Assembly: GCF_000725885.1 (NCBI RefSeq)
Contig: NZ_JODR01000015.1
Span: 62,001-126,000 of the forward strand
DNA: 64,000 bases
Source: Streptomyces albus subsp. albus
GTDB lineage: Bacteria > Actinomycetota > Actinomycetes > Streptomycetales > Streptomycetaceae
Direction: 5' to 3'
Under the pieces are notes generated by a model. It was not told the origin of the DNA. It did not search any database and was given only the letters and a program-made list of their open reading frames with translations. The position numbers and the translations under genes were made by a program. The number at the start of each line of letters is the position of its first letter. Position 1 is the first letter of the stretch. Below, one piece after another: positions 42,558 through 52,153 of the stretch.

Positions 42558-43445
42558 ATGCACCTGGACCACGTTCCCGCCCCCGCCGCCCCGGACGACG
42601 GGGCAGTGGCTTTGGACGCCGTCCGTGAGGTGAGCGACGCGGTCAGCGCGGCTCATCTGTTCATCTACCTCGTCCCCGAGAGCGCTGAGGAGGCGGCCCG
42701 GCTCGGTGTCACCGAACAGGGACGGTCCTACCTGGCCTTCCGCTCGGCCGCGATGGGCGCGGTCCCGTGGCAGGTGACATCGGCGGCCTTCTACAACTTC
42801 AGCCCCCGGGCGGTGCGGGAAATGGCGGGCGTGTGGGACGCCGCATCGCCCGAACGCTGGCAGGACGCCCGCTTCACGGCCGCCGGGCGCGCGATGCGAC
42901 GTGTCGGGGTCTCCCTCACCGACGACCAGATCGCCGAGGCCCGGTCGCTCATCGATCCGGTCGTGGCGGGCGCCGACTACGCCGGAAAGGTGCTGGCCGC
43001 CGCCAACGCCTCCGTCCCGCTGCCGTCCGATCCCCTCGTCGCGCTGTGGCAGCAGATCACGGTGGTACGCGAGTGGCGCGGCGACGCGCACCTCGTCGTG
43101 CTCGCCGACAACCGTCTCGGACCGTGCGACTGCCTCGTCCTGCACACCGCCACGGGGCAACTGCCCGTCGGGCTCATCCGGGCGACCCGTCAGTGGAACG
43201 ACGAGGAGTGGAACGCGGCGACGGCCCGTCTCGTCGCCCGCGGCTGGCTCGACGAGACCGGCGCGCTGACCGAGGCCGGCCGCGCGGCACGCGAGCGCAT
43301 CGAGCGGGAGACCGACGCCCACTGCGCCGCGCTGTGGGCGCCGCTCGGCGAGACGGGCACCCGCCGTCTCGCCTTCCTCATCGCGCCGGTCAACGAAGCG
43401 TTCGCGGCTGCGGGCACGTTCCAGGCCGTCAGCCGGGCTTCCTAG
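42558..43445 (+). CDS. SCO6745-family protein
   Basis: 295 residues, mostly helical. AAHLFIYLVPESAEEAARLGV, YLAFRSAAMGAVPWQVTSAAFYNFSP, then VREWRGDAHLVVLADNRLGPCDCLVLHTATG and a C-terminal winged-helix-like end (LVARGWLDETGALTEAGRA) match this actinobacterial family of unknown function. The end part resembles MarR wings, so DNA binding or a pseudo-regulatory role is conceivable. Likely controlled by the adjacent GntR protein. Confidence 0.8.
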   Translation: MHLDHVPAPAAPDDGAVALDAVREVSDAVSAAHLFIYLVPESAEEAARLGVTEQGRSYLAFRSAAMGAVPWQVTSAAFYNFSPRAVREMAGVWDAASPERWQDARFTAAGRAMRRVGVSLTDDQIAEARSLIDPVVAGADYAGKVLAAANASVPLPSDPLVALWQQITVVREWRGDAHLVVLADNRLGPCDCLVLHTATGQLPVGLIRATRQWNDEEWNAATARLVARGWLDETGALTEAGRAARERIERETDAHCAALWAPLGETGTRRLAFLIAPVNEAFAAAGTFQAVSRAS

Positions 43446-43597
43446 CCCTCCCCCGGCCGGCACCGGTGTGCCCCGGCTGATGCGGAGCGCCGGATTCCCC
43501 TGCGGCTTAAGGTGGCACCCGAGGAGCGATCCCGGGACGCCGGCCGGTGCCTGCCCCGGCGCGCCGGGGCTGTCACGGAACGCAGGGGTGAGGACGT

Positions 43598-44608
43598 GTG
43601 ATCGGGACCGCTTTCCGTACCGACGACGTGCCGGTGGCCGACCGGTTCGACTACTGGCGCGAACTCGTCGGCCGCACCCGTGCGAGCGAGATGAGCAGCG
43701 CCCACGCGGCCGATTTCCGGGCGGAGTTGTGGCTCATGGAGCTGGGGCCGGTGACGGTGTGGCCGACCTCGGTGCTGCCCACGCGCTACCGGCTGAGCCC
43801 CCGCATGGCGCGCCGGACGGACTCCGGGTCGTACCACTTGACGCTGCTGCTCGACGGAGGACTGGCCCTCGAACTCGGCGGACGCACGGACACCTTCGGC
43901 CCGCACGACCTGCACATGGTCGACGACTCGCAGCCCTTCGACCTCCGGCCCGCAGACGACGGCGCAGCCCGTGCCGTCAAAGGCGTGGGCGTCGACTTCC
44001 CCAAGGCCCTGCTGCCGCTGCCGCCGCACCGGGTACGGACCGTGCTGGGACGCGGGCTGTCGGGGCGCGAGGGTGCGGGCGCCCTGCTCAGCGGCTTCCT
44101 CACCGGTCTGGAGCAGCAGGCCGCCGTCCTCCAGCCGCGGGACGCGCCCCGGCTGGGGACGGTGGTGCTGGAGCTGGTCGCCGCCTGGCTGGCGCAGGCG
44201 CTGGACGCCGAGGAGGCGTTGCCGCCCGAGACACGGCAACAGGCCCTGCTGCGGCGGATCACGGCGTTCATCCGCCAGAACCTGCACGATCCCGAACTCA
44301 CACCGGGGACGGTCGCCGCCGCGCACCACATTTCGGTCAGTCATCTGCACCGTCTCTTCGAGCAGCAGCCACACGGGTACACGGTCGCCGCGTGGATCCG
44401 CAGACAGCGCCTGGAGCACGCGCGGCACGATCTGGCGGACCCGGCACTGCGCACCACCCCGCTGCACGCCGTCGCCGCCCGCTGGGGCATCACCCGGGGC
44501 AGCGACTTCAGCCGCGCCTTCCGGGCGGCCTACGGGCTCTCCCCCAGGGAGTACCGGGCGCGGGCGCTGCTGGAGCGGCAGCGGACGGGGCCCGCGACCG
44601 TCCGCTAG
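43598..44608 (+). CDS. AraC-family transcriptional regulator
   Basis: 336 residues. An N-terminal AraC-binding-like domain (DVPVADRFDYWRELVGRT, LELGGRTDTFGPHDLHMVD) is followed by two HTH motifs: TVAAAHHISVSHLHRLFEQQ and AARWGITRGSDFSRAFRAAYGLSPREYR. The GTG start at 43598 follows GTGAGGAC. The target is unknown; the glyoxalase-like gene begins 47 bases downstream and may be co-transcribed. Confidence 0.9.
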   Translation: MIGTAFRTDDVPVADRFDYWRELVGRTRASEMSSAHAADFRAELWLMELGPVTVWPTSVLPTRYRLSPRMARRTDSGSYHLTLLLDGGLALELGGRTDTFGPHDLHMVDDSQPFDLRPADDGAARAVKGVGVDFPKALLPLPPHRVRTVLGRGLSGREGAGALLSGFLTGLEQQAAVLQPRDAPRLGTVVLELVAAWLAQALDAEEALPPETRQQALLRRITAFIRQNLHDPELTPGTVAAAHHISVSHLHRLFEQQPHGYTVAAWIRRQRLEHARHDLADPALRTTPLHAVAARWGITRGSDFSRAFRAAYGLSPREYRARALLERQRTGPATVR

Positions 44609-44655
44609 TGCCGCATCCGGCCATCTCGCGCCGGGTGCTCTGTGACGATGACGTC

Positions 44656-44988
44656 ATGGACGAGGACGTCATCCCCATTCTGCGCGTCGAGGACGCAGCG
44701 GCGGCGGTCGCCTGGTACGAGCGGCTGGGCTTCGCCAAGCAGTGGGAACACCGCTTCGAGCCGGGGCTTCCGGCGTTCGTCGAAGTCGCCCGGGACGGGG
44801 TGCGGCTGTTCCTGTCCGAGCACGAGGGCGACGCCCGTCCCGGCACGCTGGTCTACCTCCGCGTCCGTGAGGTCGAGGCCGTCGCTTCGGAGTTCGGCGT
44901 GCGGGCCGAGGAGGCCCCGTGGGCGCGTGAGATCGAGCTGCGCGACCCTGACGGCAACCGGCTGCGGATCGGCACGCCGACGGAATGA
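44656..44988 (+). CDS. Glyoxalase/bleomycin-resistance-type protein
   Basis: 110 residues, one VOC (beta-alpha-beta-beta-beta) module pair: PILRVEDAAAAVAWYERLGF, FVEVARDGVRLFLSEHEG, WAREIELRDPDGNRLRIG. The size and first motif resemble bleomycin-binding and related drug-sequestering proteins; metal ligands for an enzyme are not obvious. ATG at 44656. Confidence 0.83.
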   Translation: MDEDVIPILRVEDAAAAVAWYERLGFAKQWEHRFEPGLPAFVEVARDGVRLFLSEHEGDARPGTLVYLRVREVEAVASEFGVRAEEAPWAREIELRDPDGNRLRIGTPTE

Positions 44989-45351
44989 CACCCGCCGGCA
45001 GCGCGCGGCGACCGGTGGTGCACCGGCGGCGGACGCGGACGAAAGCTGCTGTCCGCGCGGGCTGACCACCGGCTGCCGGCCGTCGCCGACAGTGCCGCCG
45101 TTGCCTGCTGCTGCACCGAGTTGCGACGCGACGGCAAGAAACCGGAGACGGATCGACAACACCGCCGCGCCTCCTCCCGGCACTCTTGAGCGCACACACC
45201 GCCAGGGCGCGCGTTCGCTGACGAGCCCGGCCGCGCAGGGGACGGCCGGGCTCGCGACGCGATGCGCGGTTCCTCCGGCGCGAGGGAGGCGCACGGCGCC
45301 CCCAGGGCCACGGCGCAGCCCGCCGCGCCCCGTTGGCACGCTCCTCGCGCC
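44989..45351. other. 363-base gap between convergent genes
   Basis: No gene recognised; it contains the hairpin at 45222-45254. Confidence 0.5.
45222..45254. terminator. Hairpin downstream of the kinase gene
   Basis: Perfect 12-base stem CGAGCCCGGCCG (45222-45233) and CGGCCGGGCTCG (45243-45254), nine-base loop, about 100 bases beyond the kinase stop and after the convergent glyoxalase-like gene. Confidence 0.6.
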
Positions 45352-46896
45352 TCAGCGGGGCGGCCCACCCGGCGGCCGGAGCCCGGCCGCTCCCCCTCCT
45401 CCGGTCCGGGCCAGGTTCCAGGCGTAGGAGCGGCGGCTGCGGAGGGTGTCGGGATGGTCAGGCCCAAGGACGCGGGCCCGGTCGGCTGCCACCCGTCCCA
45501 TCAACTCCGCCGCCCGCTCGTGGTGTCCGGCCAGGCCGAGGTTCCACGCATGGCCGTGGCGGCTGTCCAGGGTGTCCGGGTCGTCCGGCCCCAGTGCCCG
45601 GACCCGGCCGGCGGCCACGCTCTCCATCAGGGCGGCGGCCTCCTCGTGCCGCCCGGCCTGGCCGAGGACCCAGGCGCGGCTGTGCCGGCTGTTGAGCGTG
45701 TCGGGATGGTCGGGGCCCAGGACGCGGGCCCGGTCGGCGGCCACCCGCTCCAGCAACTCCTCGGCCAGGGCGTACTGTCCGGCCTGGCCGAGGTTCCACG
45801 CGTGGCCGTGCCGGCTGTTGAGCGTGTCGGGATGGTCGAGGCCCAGGACACGGGCCTGGTCGGCGGCGAGCTGCTCCATGATCCGGGCGGCGGCCGGCGG
45901 GCCGATGGTCCGGGTCGTCTGCTCCGCCTCGGTCATACGGCGGGTCAGCTCCCGCGTGTCCGGCCCGGCCGGCGCGGTGGTGGCCTCCGGGCCGCCTGGC
46001 TGCCGGGCGCCCGAGTCCGGGACCGCGTGGTGCGGCAGCAGCAGCGTGATCGCCCTCGGCCACGGAGTCGACGCGGGCCACTGCTCGGGAGGGCTCCAGG
46101 ACGCGGCGATGCGGTGCAGGATGTGGGCGGGGCCGGGCCGGTCCGCCGGGTCTTTGGCGAGACAGTCGGCGACCAGATCGCGTACCGCGTGGGGGACGGC
46201 GTCCAGGCGGGGTTCCGCGTGGAGGATGCGGTGCATCAGGGCCAGCGGCGGACCCTCGCCGAACGGGCCGTGTCCGGTGGCCGCGTAGGCCAGTACGGCA
46301 CCGAGCGAGAAGACGTCCCCCGCGGGCGTCTGTTCGCCCGAGTCGATCTGTTCGGGCGCCATGAAGCCCGGGGTGCCCATGACCACGCCGGTGGTCGTCA
46401 GTACGGTGCCGTCCAGGGCGCGGGCGATCCCGAAGTCGATGAGCCGCGGCCCGTCGGCCGCCAGCAGCACATTGGACGGCTTGACGTCCCGGTGCAGCAC
46501 CTTGGCGGCGTGGATGTCCTGGAGCGCCTCGGCCAGCCCGGCGGCCAGCGGCCACAGGGAGGGCGTCGGCAGCGGCCCGGCCTTGGCGACCGCCTCCGCG
46601 AGATCGGGCCCCGGCACGTACAGCGTCGCCAGCCAGGGCGGGTCCGCCTCCGCGTCGGCGCCGACGATCGGCGCGGTGAAGGCGCCGCTGACGGCGCGGA
46701 CGGCCGCGGCCTCGTGCCCGAACCGCCGCCGGAACCCGGACTGGCGGGCCAGGTGCGGGTGGACGACCTTCACGGCCACCGCACGGCCGGAGGGCGAACG
46801 GCCCAGGTACACCCGGCCCATTCCGCCCTCGCCCAGCCTGCCGCGCAGCGTGTATGCGCCGATCTGCCGCGGATCGTCCGCGGCCAGTGCCTCCAT
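45352..46896 (-). CDS. Ser/Thr protein kinase with C-terminal TPR repeats
   Basis: 514 residues. Kinase domain about 10-270: GRLGEGGMGRVYLG, Lys in VAVKVV, HRDVKPSNVLL, DFGIA and APEQ are intact. There is no membrane helix, so it is cytoplasmic. After a Pro/Ala linker come about four 42-residue repeats built on AADRARVLGPDHPDTLNSR and LGQAGRHEEA (kinesin-light-chain type TPR), close in sequence to one another. Such a fusion suggests the repeats recruit a partner or substrate. The ATG at 46896 has GGGAGG upstream. Confidence 0.92.
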   Translation of the reverse strand: MEALAADDPRQIGAYTLRGRLGEGGMGRVYLGRSPSGRAVAVKVVHPHLARQSGFRRRFGHEAAAVRAVSGAFTAPIVGADAEADPPWLATLYVPGPDLAEAVAKAGPLPTPSLWPLAAGLAEALQDIHAAKVLHRDVKPSNVLLAADGPRLIDFGIARALDGTVLTTTGVVMGTPGFMAPEQIDSGEQTPAGDVFSLGAVLAYAATGHGPFGEGPPLALMHRILHAEPRLDAVPHAVRDLVADCLAKDPADRPGPAHILHRIAASWSPPEQWPASTPWPRAITLLLPHHAVPDSGARQPGGPEATTAPAGPDTRELTRRMTEAEQTTRTIGPPAAARIMEQLAADQARVLGLDHPDTLNSRHGHAWNLGQAGQYALAEELLERVAADRARVLGPDHPDTLNSRHSRAWVLGQAGRHEEAAALMESVAAGRVRALGPDDPDTLDSRHGHAWNLGLAGHHERAAELMGRVAADRARVLGPDHPDTLRSRRSYAWNLARTGGGGAAGLRPPGGPPR

Positions 46897-47557
46897 AGCG
46901 CCTCCCCCCGAGGCAGGAGCATCGTTCTCGCGGGCGGTGAGCCGCACCGGGGCCCACCCGTGTCCTGCCGGCGAGCAACCTAGCCCACATGCCCGGCGAA
47001 GGACAGCGGACGGCCGCCGGCGGTGGCGGCACGGCAGGTGGCGGCACGGCAGGTGGCGGCCCGCCCGGTGGGCCGTGACAGCTGGCGAACCGTGACCGTG
47101 GTGGACCGTGACGTCCGGGGACACGGCAGCCCGGGCGGGTTCCGCGTCGGGCACCCGGAGCACAGGGCTCGTCCGCCCGGCGCACCTGCCCCGGCGTGCG
47201 CCGGTTCCCTCACGGCCGGGTCTCGCCCTGAACGTGCGCTTCTCGACGGCGCACGCAGGAGTGCCCGCCATCCCCCGGCCGCTGCCCCCGGCGGGCCGCC
47301 CCGGCGAGCATCGGTCTCCGCGCCCCCGGCACCCGGCACGGACCGGCCTGTGCGGCTGCGCGGGCCGCGCCACGGTGACTGGCGCAGCACCCTGGGGCAG
47401 AAACGGTTTGTCACCCGGCACCGGCCGCCTCTAGGGTGAGGCCACTTCACGAAGACGTTCTCCTGGAATCACGCCGCAGAGCGGGAGCGTCCCACCTCTT
47501 CGAGGTGCGAAGGGGCGGCAGTCGTTTTGTCGACCCTTCATTTCGGAGGTCCTGCTC
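46897..47557. other. 661-base gap with a short tandem repeat
   Basis: Divergent promoter region of the kinase and the LLM oxidoreductase. It contains 2.6 copies of the 15-base unit GGTGGCGGCACGGCA (47022-47060). No gene recognised. Confidence 0.5.
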
Positions 47558-48403
47558 ATGAACGTCGGTGTCGGCCTGCCCGTCTCCGACCCGGCTGCCC
47601 TGCTCACCTGGGCCCGGCGTGCGGACGACGGCCCCTTCGGCACGCTCGGCCTGCTCGACCGGCTCGTCTACGACAACCCGGAGCCCCTCGTCGCCCTCTC
47701 CGTGCTCGCGGGCGCGACCTCACGCGTCAACGTCCAGACCGAGGTACTGCTCGCCCCGCTGCGCGACACCGCCCTCCTGGCCAAACAGGCCGCAACGCTG
47801 GACCGGATGACCGGCGGCCGGCTGGTCCTCGGCATCGGGATCGGCGGTCGCGACGACGACCACCGGGCGGCGGGCATCGACACGCGCACGCGGGGCCGGC
47901 GCCTCGACGGACAGATGGCGGTGCTGCGCCGACTGTGGTCGGGCGAACCGTACGGCGACGGTGTCGGCCCGGTCGGCCCCGCGCCCAGCCGGCCCGGCGG
48001 ACCCGAAGTGCTCTTCGGCGGCTTCCGGCCCGCCGCCCTCGAACGTGTCGCACGCTGGGGCGACGGTTTCCTCGCCGCGGCACCGCTCCCCTGGGCCGGC
48101 GGCCTGTTCGAGACCGTCCGCGCCTTCTGGCGGGACCACGGCCGCCGGGGCACGCCCCGCCTCGTCGCCCAGGTCAACGTCGCGCTCGGCCCGCAGCACG
48201 TGATCGACGAGGCACGGGCCGCCATGCACGCCTACTACGCCTTCACCGGCACGCCCGAGCGAATGGTGGCGGGCCTGCTGACCGAGCCCGCCCGGATCCG
48301 CGAGGCGATCACCGGTTTCGCCGACCTGGGCGCCGACGAGGTCATGCTCTACTGCCACGGCCGCGATCCGCACCAAGTGGACCGCCTCGCCGACCTGTTG
48401 TGA
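47558..48403 (+). CDS. LLM-class flavin/F420-dependent oxidoreductase
   Basis: 281 residues, shorter than most luciferase-like members. VGVGLPVSDPAALLTWARRAD, VNVQTEVLLAPLRDTALLAKQAATLDRM, GGRLVLGIGIGGRDDDH and the C-terminal DLGADEVMLYCHG are typical. Substrate unknown. ATG at 47558 with GGAGGTCC upstream. Confidence 0.87.
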   Translation: MNVGVGLPVSDPAALLTWARRADDGPFGTLGLLDRLVYDNPEPLVALSVLAGATSRVNVQTEVLLAPLRDTALLAKQAATLDRMTGGRLVLGIGIGGRDDDHRAAGIDTRTRGRRLDGQMAVLRRLWSGEPYGDGVGPVGPAPSRPGGPEVLFGGFRPAALERVARWGDGFLAAAPLPWAGGLFETVRAFWRDHGRRGTPRLVAQVNVALGPQHVIDEARAAMHAYYAFTGTPERMVAGLLTEPARIREAITGFADLGADEVMLYCHGRDPHQVDRLADLL

Positions 48404-49137
48404 CGGCCCACACCATGCAGGCCCCGGCCCCGGCCCCGGTCCCGGCGGCCGGGGCCGGCCGGCCCTCGGGGTCGGGACGCGCCGGTACGGGCGGGAGCGG
48501 GAGGCTGCACAGCAGCGTTCCGCAGGCAGCGGGTCGGAATGGACCGCACCCTCGGGGCCGGGAGCCGGCACGGTCAGGGAAGCGCTCCCGTCCCGCCGGG
48601 GTCCGGGCACGACGCCGGAGCGGGCGCGCCCGGTCCCGTGCGGCAACTGCCGGGCACGCTTCGGCCAACGGAGCACCAAGGGTCTCGGAAGTCCTCTCGA
48701 AGAGGCGGAAGTTCGCAAGCGTCGAGCACGCCCCGGAACGTACGGTACCGGTTGCGGGCGGGCGCCGCGCAGGGCGCCGGCATCCGGACCGAACGCGCGT
48801 GCGGCCCGTCCGGCGCGCGGGCGTCCTCCCACGACGGGCACGGAACGGGCCGGGCACGCCGCGAGCTGCGAGAACGTGGAGGTTTCAGCGTACGGCCAAC
48901 GCGACGGGCGCCCTCCCGGAGCCCCCGGAACGCGGGCTGCCTTGTTAGCTGTTGATCGTTTCTGGTTATGCTGCGTCAGCCTCGGCATGACGGAGTCTCA
49001 CTGAGTTCCCCGGTCGCGTCTTGTCCTGCTGCGGGTCCCGGTACCCCGGGACGAGCTCGTACGGAGGGCCGGAGGTGTACTCGTTGCTCCCCACATCGCC
49101 TCTTTACTCAGTCTGTCGAACCGATTTGAGGACGCTG
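48404..49137. other. 734-base region upstream of the conservon
   Basis: No convincing gene. GC-rich at the left; at the right an AT-richer segment with a possible promoter (48942-48972) leading into the conservon. Confidence 0.45.
48942..48972 (+). promoter_or_regulatory. Possible promoter of the conservon
   Basis: TTGTTA (48942-48947) and TATGCT (48967-48972) with a 19-base spacer, in a locally AT-rich stretch upstream of cvnA. The spacing is long, so this is tentative. Confidence 0.35.
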
Positions 49138-50685
49138 ATGATGCGCACGGGATCGTCACCCGGAGGTCAACGGTCGGCCCCGCTGTGGACGTGGTGGCTG
49201 CCCACCCTTGTCATGGCCGCCGCCACGGTCGTCGCGGCCGTCCAGGTACCCGGGGGCGCACGGGGTGCGGTCATCTGGTGCGGGGTCGTCGCAACCGTCG
49301 CGGTGGCGCTCATGGCGAGCGAGGTGACCCGGCGGAGCCGGGCGCTGGCGGCGTTGCGGATCCAGTACGCGGAGCAGCAGGACATGCTCCAGCGGCATCT
49401 GCGCCAGCAGGAGGCCGCCACGGTGCAGTTGGCCAAGGAGCGGCTGCCGGAGGCCGTGGAGCGGCTGCGCAGGGGCGAGTTCGCCGAGAACGTGGTGCGT
49501 TCCCTGGCGTCGGCCGGCCCTGAATCGGGGCTGTCCGCCGAGTTCGCCGCGGCCCACCACGAGCTGCTGCGGTCCGTGGTGGAGGCGGTGCGGGCCGAGG
49601 AGGCCCTGCGTGACTCCGCGCAGCGCGGTGTCGTCAACATCGCCCGCCGTGTCCAGGCCATCGTCCACCGGCAGGCCACCGACCTGCGGGAGATGGAGGA
49701 GCGGCACGGCAAGAGCGGCGAGTTCTTCGCCGACCTGCTGCGCCTGGACCACAGCAACGCCCTCATCAGCCGGCTCGCAGACACCATCGCGGTGCTGGGC
49801 GGCGCCCGGCCCGGACGGCAGTGGAGCCAGCCCGTTCCGATATACAGCGTGCTGCGCGGCGCGATGTCCCGGATCGCCGACTACCAGCGGGTGTCGCTGC
49901 ATTCGGTGGCGGAGGTGGCCATCGTGGGCCGCGCCGTCGAGCCGCTGATCCACGCGCTGGCCGAGCTGCTGGACAACGCCACCTCCTACTCGCCGCCGCA
50001 GGCCAAGGTGCACTTGACGGCGGGTGAGGTGCACGCGGGCATCGCCATCGAGATCGAGGACGGCGGTTTCGGGCTCAGCGAGGAGGCGCGGGCGCGCGCC
50101 GAGCAGATGCTGGAGACCGCCCGTGAGGGCATCGACCTGAACGACCTCGGCGAGGCCCCGCGCCTCGGCCTTACCGTGGTGGGACGTCTGGCGCAGGAGT
50201 ACGACTTCCAGGTGTCGCTGGCGCCGTCCGCGTACGGGGGCGTGCGCGCCGTCCTCGTCGTCCCGCACGATCTGGTCACGACAGCGCCCGCGACCGGGCG
50301 CGCCCACGGCATCGGTGCCGCCTCCGGGCAGCGCCCCTCGGACCGGTCCGCCTCGTCCGCGCCGTCGGCCAGGAAGCACACGCCGTCGACCGCCGCGCTC
50401 AAGGAGCCAGAGCCGATGGACGAGGAGATCCCGCAGGTCACCGAGCGGACGGCCAGCGGGCTGCCGCAGCGCCGCAGTCGCCGCGGCCGGTCCGGTGCCC
50501 GCCCGCTGAGTACCGCATCGGCCCGTCAGGCGGATGCGGACGAGGAAGACGCCGCAAGCACGACGGCGGAGAAGCCGGCGCCGGGTATGTGGATGGGCGC
50601 CTTCCAGGAAGGTCTGTCCGGCAAGCGCTCGGCATCAGCTGCCGCCCAGGGACACAGCGACAAGTCGTCGAATGAAGGTGAGTAA
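49138..50685 (+). CDS. cvnA: Conservon sensor-like ATPase (CvnA type)
   Basis: 515 residues. Two N-terminal membrane helices (WWLPTLVMAAATVVAAVQV and VIWCGVVATVAVALMA) are followed by a coiled coil (ALRIQYAEQQDMLQRHLRQQE), then a histidine-kinase-like ATPase domain: N box AELLDNATSYSPP, G1 EDGGFGLSE, G2 GLTVVGRLA. It has no obvious phosphoacceptor His box, as in other conservon sensors, which act with the following three proteins as a G-protein-like membrane complex. ATG at 49138 has GAGGA upstream; a GTG at 49075 with GGAGGG is an alternative. Confidence 0.9.
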   Translation: MMRTGSSPGGQRSAPLWTWWLPTLVMAAATVVAAVQVPGGARGAVIWCGVVATVAVALMASEVTRRSRALAALRIQYAEQQDMLQRHLRQQEAATVQLAKERLPEAVERLRRGEFAENVVRSLASAGPESGLSAEFAAAHHELLRSVVEAVRAEEALRDSAQRGVVNIARRVQAIVHRQATDLREMEERHGKSGEFFADLLRLDHSNALISRLADTIAVLGGARPGRQWSQPVPIYSVLRGAMSRIADYQRVSLHSVAEVAIVGRAVEPLIHALAELLDNATSYSPPQAKVHLTAGEVHAGIAIEIEDGGFGLSEEARARAEQMLETAREGIDLNDLGEAPRLGLTVVGRLAQEYDFQVSLAPSAYGGVRAVLVVPHDLVTTAPATGRAHGIGAASGQRPSDRSASSAPSARKHTPSTAALKEPEPMDEEIPQVTERTASGLPQRRSRRGRSGARPLSTASARQADADEEDAASTTAEKPAPGMWMGAFQEGLSGKRSASAAAQGHSDKSSNEGE

Positions 50686-50688
50686 GCG

Positions 50689-51093
50689 ATGGTTCGGCAG
50701 CCCGACATGGACTGGATGCTTAAGGACTTGGCGGAGAGCATCCCGCAGACTCGCCACGTCGTCCTTCTGTCGTCGGACGGTCTGTGCATGGCGCAGTGTC
50801 CCGTGGAGAACGACACCTCGGACCGGCTGGCGGCGATCGGAGCCGGGCTCCAGAGCCTGGCCTCGGCGGCTGCCGAGGAGTTCCCGCACAGTGACGGCCG
50901 GATGCGGATGGTCGTCATCGAGGTGGACGGCGGTTTCCTGCACCTGATGGCGGCGGGAGAGGGCGCCCACCTGGTGGTGCTGGTCGACGAGGGCGTAGAC
51001 ATGGGCCTGGTGGGGCAGCAGATGCGGGACCTCGTCACCCGTATCGGCGCCCACCTCACCAGCCCGCCGCGTGGCGACCGGCTGGCGCGATGA
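50689..51093 (+). CDS. cvnB: Roadblock/LC7 protein of the conservon (CvnB type)
   Basis: 134 residues, Roadblock/LC7 fold (MDWMLKDLAESIPQTRHVVLLSSDGLCM, then LSS and beta strands RMVVIEVDGGFLHLMAAGEGAHLVVL). In conservons this protein probably regulates the GTPase CvnD, as roadblock proteins do for MglA. It starts four bases after cvnA and its stop overlaps the next start (ATGA). Confidence 0.93.
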   Translation: MVRQPDMDWMLKDLAESIPQTRHVVLLSSDGLCMAQCPVENDTSDRLAAIGAGLQSLASAAAEEFPHSDGRMRMVVIEVDGGFLHLMAAGEGAHLVVLVDEGVDMGLVGQQMRDLVTRIGAHLTSPPRGDRLAR

Positions 51094-51437
51094 CGCCGGA
51101 CGAGGAATGGGACGAGGGCAGTCCGGAGCGGTTGTACGTCCTGACGGGGGGACGCAGCGGCTCCGAGGATGCCGGTCTCGATCTGGTCACGTTGATCGTG
51201 ACCCGCAGTGCGCCGCAGATCGGCATGCAGCCGGAGCACGAGTCGATCCTGCGGCTGTGCGAGGCCCCACTGTCCGTCGTGGAGATCTCGGCGCACCTGA
51301 AACTCCCGGTGAGCATCGTGACCGTGCTGCTCGCGGATCTCTTGGCCGAAGAACACGTGGAAGCCAGGGCACCCGCCCCGGCACTTCCCGACATCGACAT
51401 CATTAAGGCGGTGATCCATGGCCTCCAGAACCTCTGA
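51090..51437 (+). CDS. cvnC: DUF742 protein of the conservon (CvnC type)
   Basis: 115 residues, DUF742. ERLYVLTGGRSG, LVTLIVTR, HESILRLCEAPLSVVEISAHLKLPVSIVTVLLADLL shows a winged-HTH-like core. Always found between cvnB and cvnD. The last 20 bases overlap cvnD in another frame. Confidence 0.93.
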   Translation: MTPDEEWDEGSPERLYVLTGGRSGSEDAGLDLVTLIVTRSAPQIGMQPEHESILRLCEAPLSVVEISAHLKLPVSIVTVLLADLLAEEHVEARAPAPALPDIDIIKAVIHGLQNL

Positions 51438-52038
51438 CACGGTGGTGGGGCCTCGGAGCGAGGACGCTCTGCCGTCGTCGGCAACCTCCGCGGTCAAGAT
51501 CGTCATTGTGGGCGGCTTCGGCGTCGGCAAGACGACACTGGTCCATTCGGTGAGCGAGATCCGCCCGCTGACGACCGAGGAGACGATGACGCAGGCCAGT
51601 GCCGGCGTCGACGATCTGGCCGGCGTCGAGCGCAAGCGGATGACGACCGTGGCCATGGACTTCGGCCGCATCAGCATCGACGACGAACTGGTCCTCTACG
51701 TCTTCGGCACCCCCGGGCAGCAGCGTTTCTGGTTCCTGTGGAACGGGCTGTTCGAGGGCGCGCTGGGTGCGGTGGTGCTCGTGGACACCCGGCGGCTGGA
51801 GGCCAGCTTCGACGTCCTGGGCAGGCTGGAGGAGTCGCAGACCCCCTTCGTGGTGGCCGTCAACGCGTTCGACGAGGCGCCGTCGTACTCCGACGAGGAG
51901 TTGCGCGAGGCGCTGGATCTGACCGCCGAAGTGCCGCTGCTGATGTGCGACGCCCGGAGCCGCGAGTCCAGCAAGGACGTGCTGCTCGCCCTGATGCGGT
52001 ACCTGTATTCCCTCGCCACGACCACGGGGGCGAAGTGA
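51418..52038 (+). CDS. cvnD: Conservon GTP-binding protein (CvnD type)
   Basis: 206 residues, small-GTPase-like. P-loop GGFGVGKTTL near residue 32, switch region DFGRISIDDELVLYVFGTPGQQRF, and NAFDEA in place of NKxD. These proteins bind and hydrolyse GTP and work with CvnA-C. The strong hairpin at 52117-52153 follows the stop. Confidence 0.93.
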   Translation: MASRTSDTVVGPRSEDALPSSATSAVKIVIVGGFGVGKTTLVHSVSEIRPLTTEETMTQASAGVDDLAGVERKRMTTVAMDFGRISIDDELVLYVFGTPGQQRFWFLWNGLFEGALGAVVLVDTRRLEASFDVLGRLEESQTPFVVAVNAFDEAPSYSDEELREALDLTAEVPLLMCDARSRESSKDVLLALMRYLYSLATTTGAK

Positions 52039-52116
52039 CCCCGAGTCCTGGCGCCCCCGCCCGCGCTTCACGGGAGCCGTGAGCGCTGCCGGCGGGGGCG
52101 GGGGTACCCGTCAGGT

Positions 52117-52153
52117 CACCGGCGCCACCGGACGCGGTCCGGTGGCGCCGGTG
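52117..52153 (+). terminator. Very strong hairpin terminator after cvnD
   Basis: Perfect 17-base stem CACCGGCGCCACCGGAC (52117-52133) with its complement at 52137-52153 and a three-base loop, 79 bases after the cvnD stop. Confidence 0.8.
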
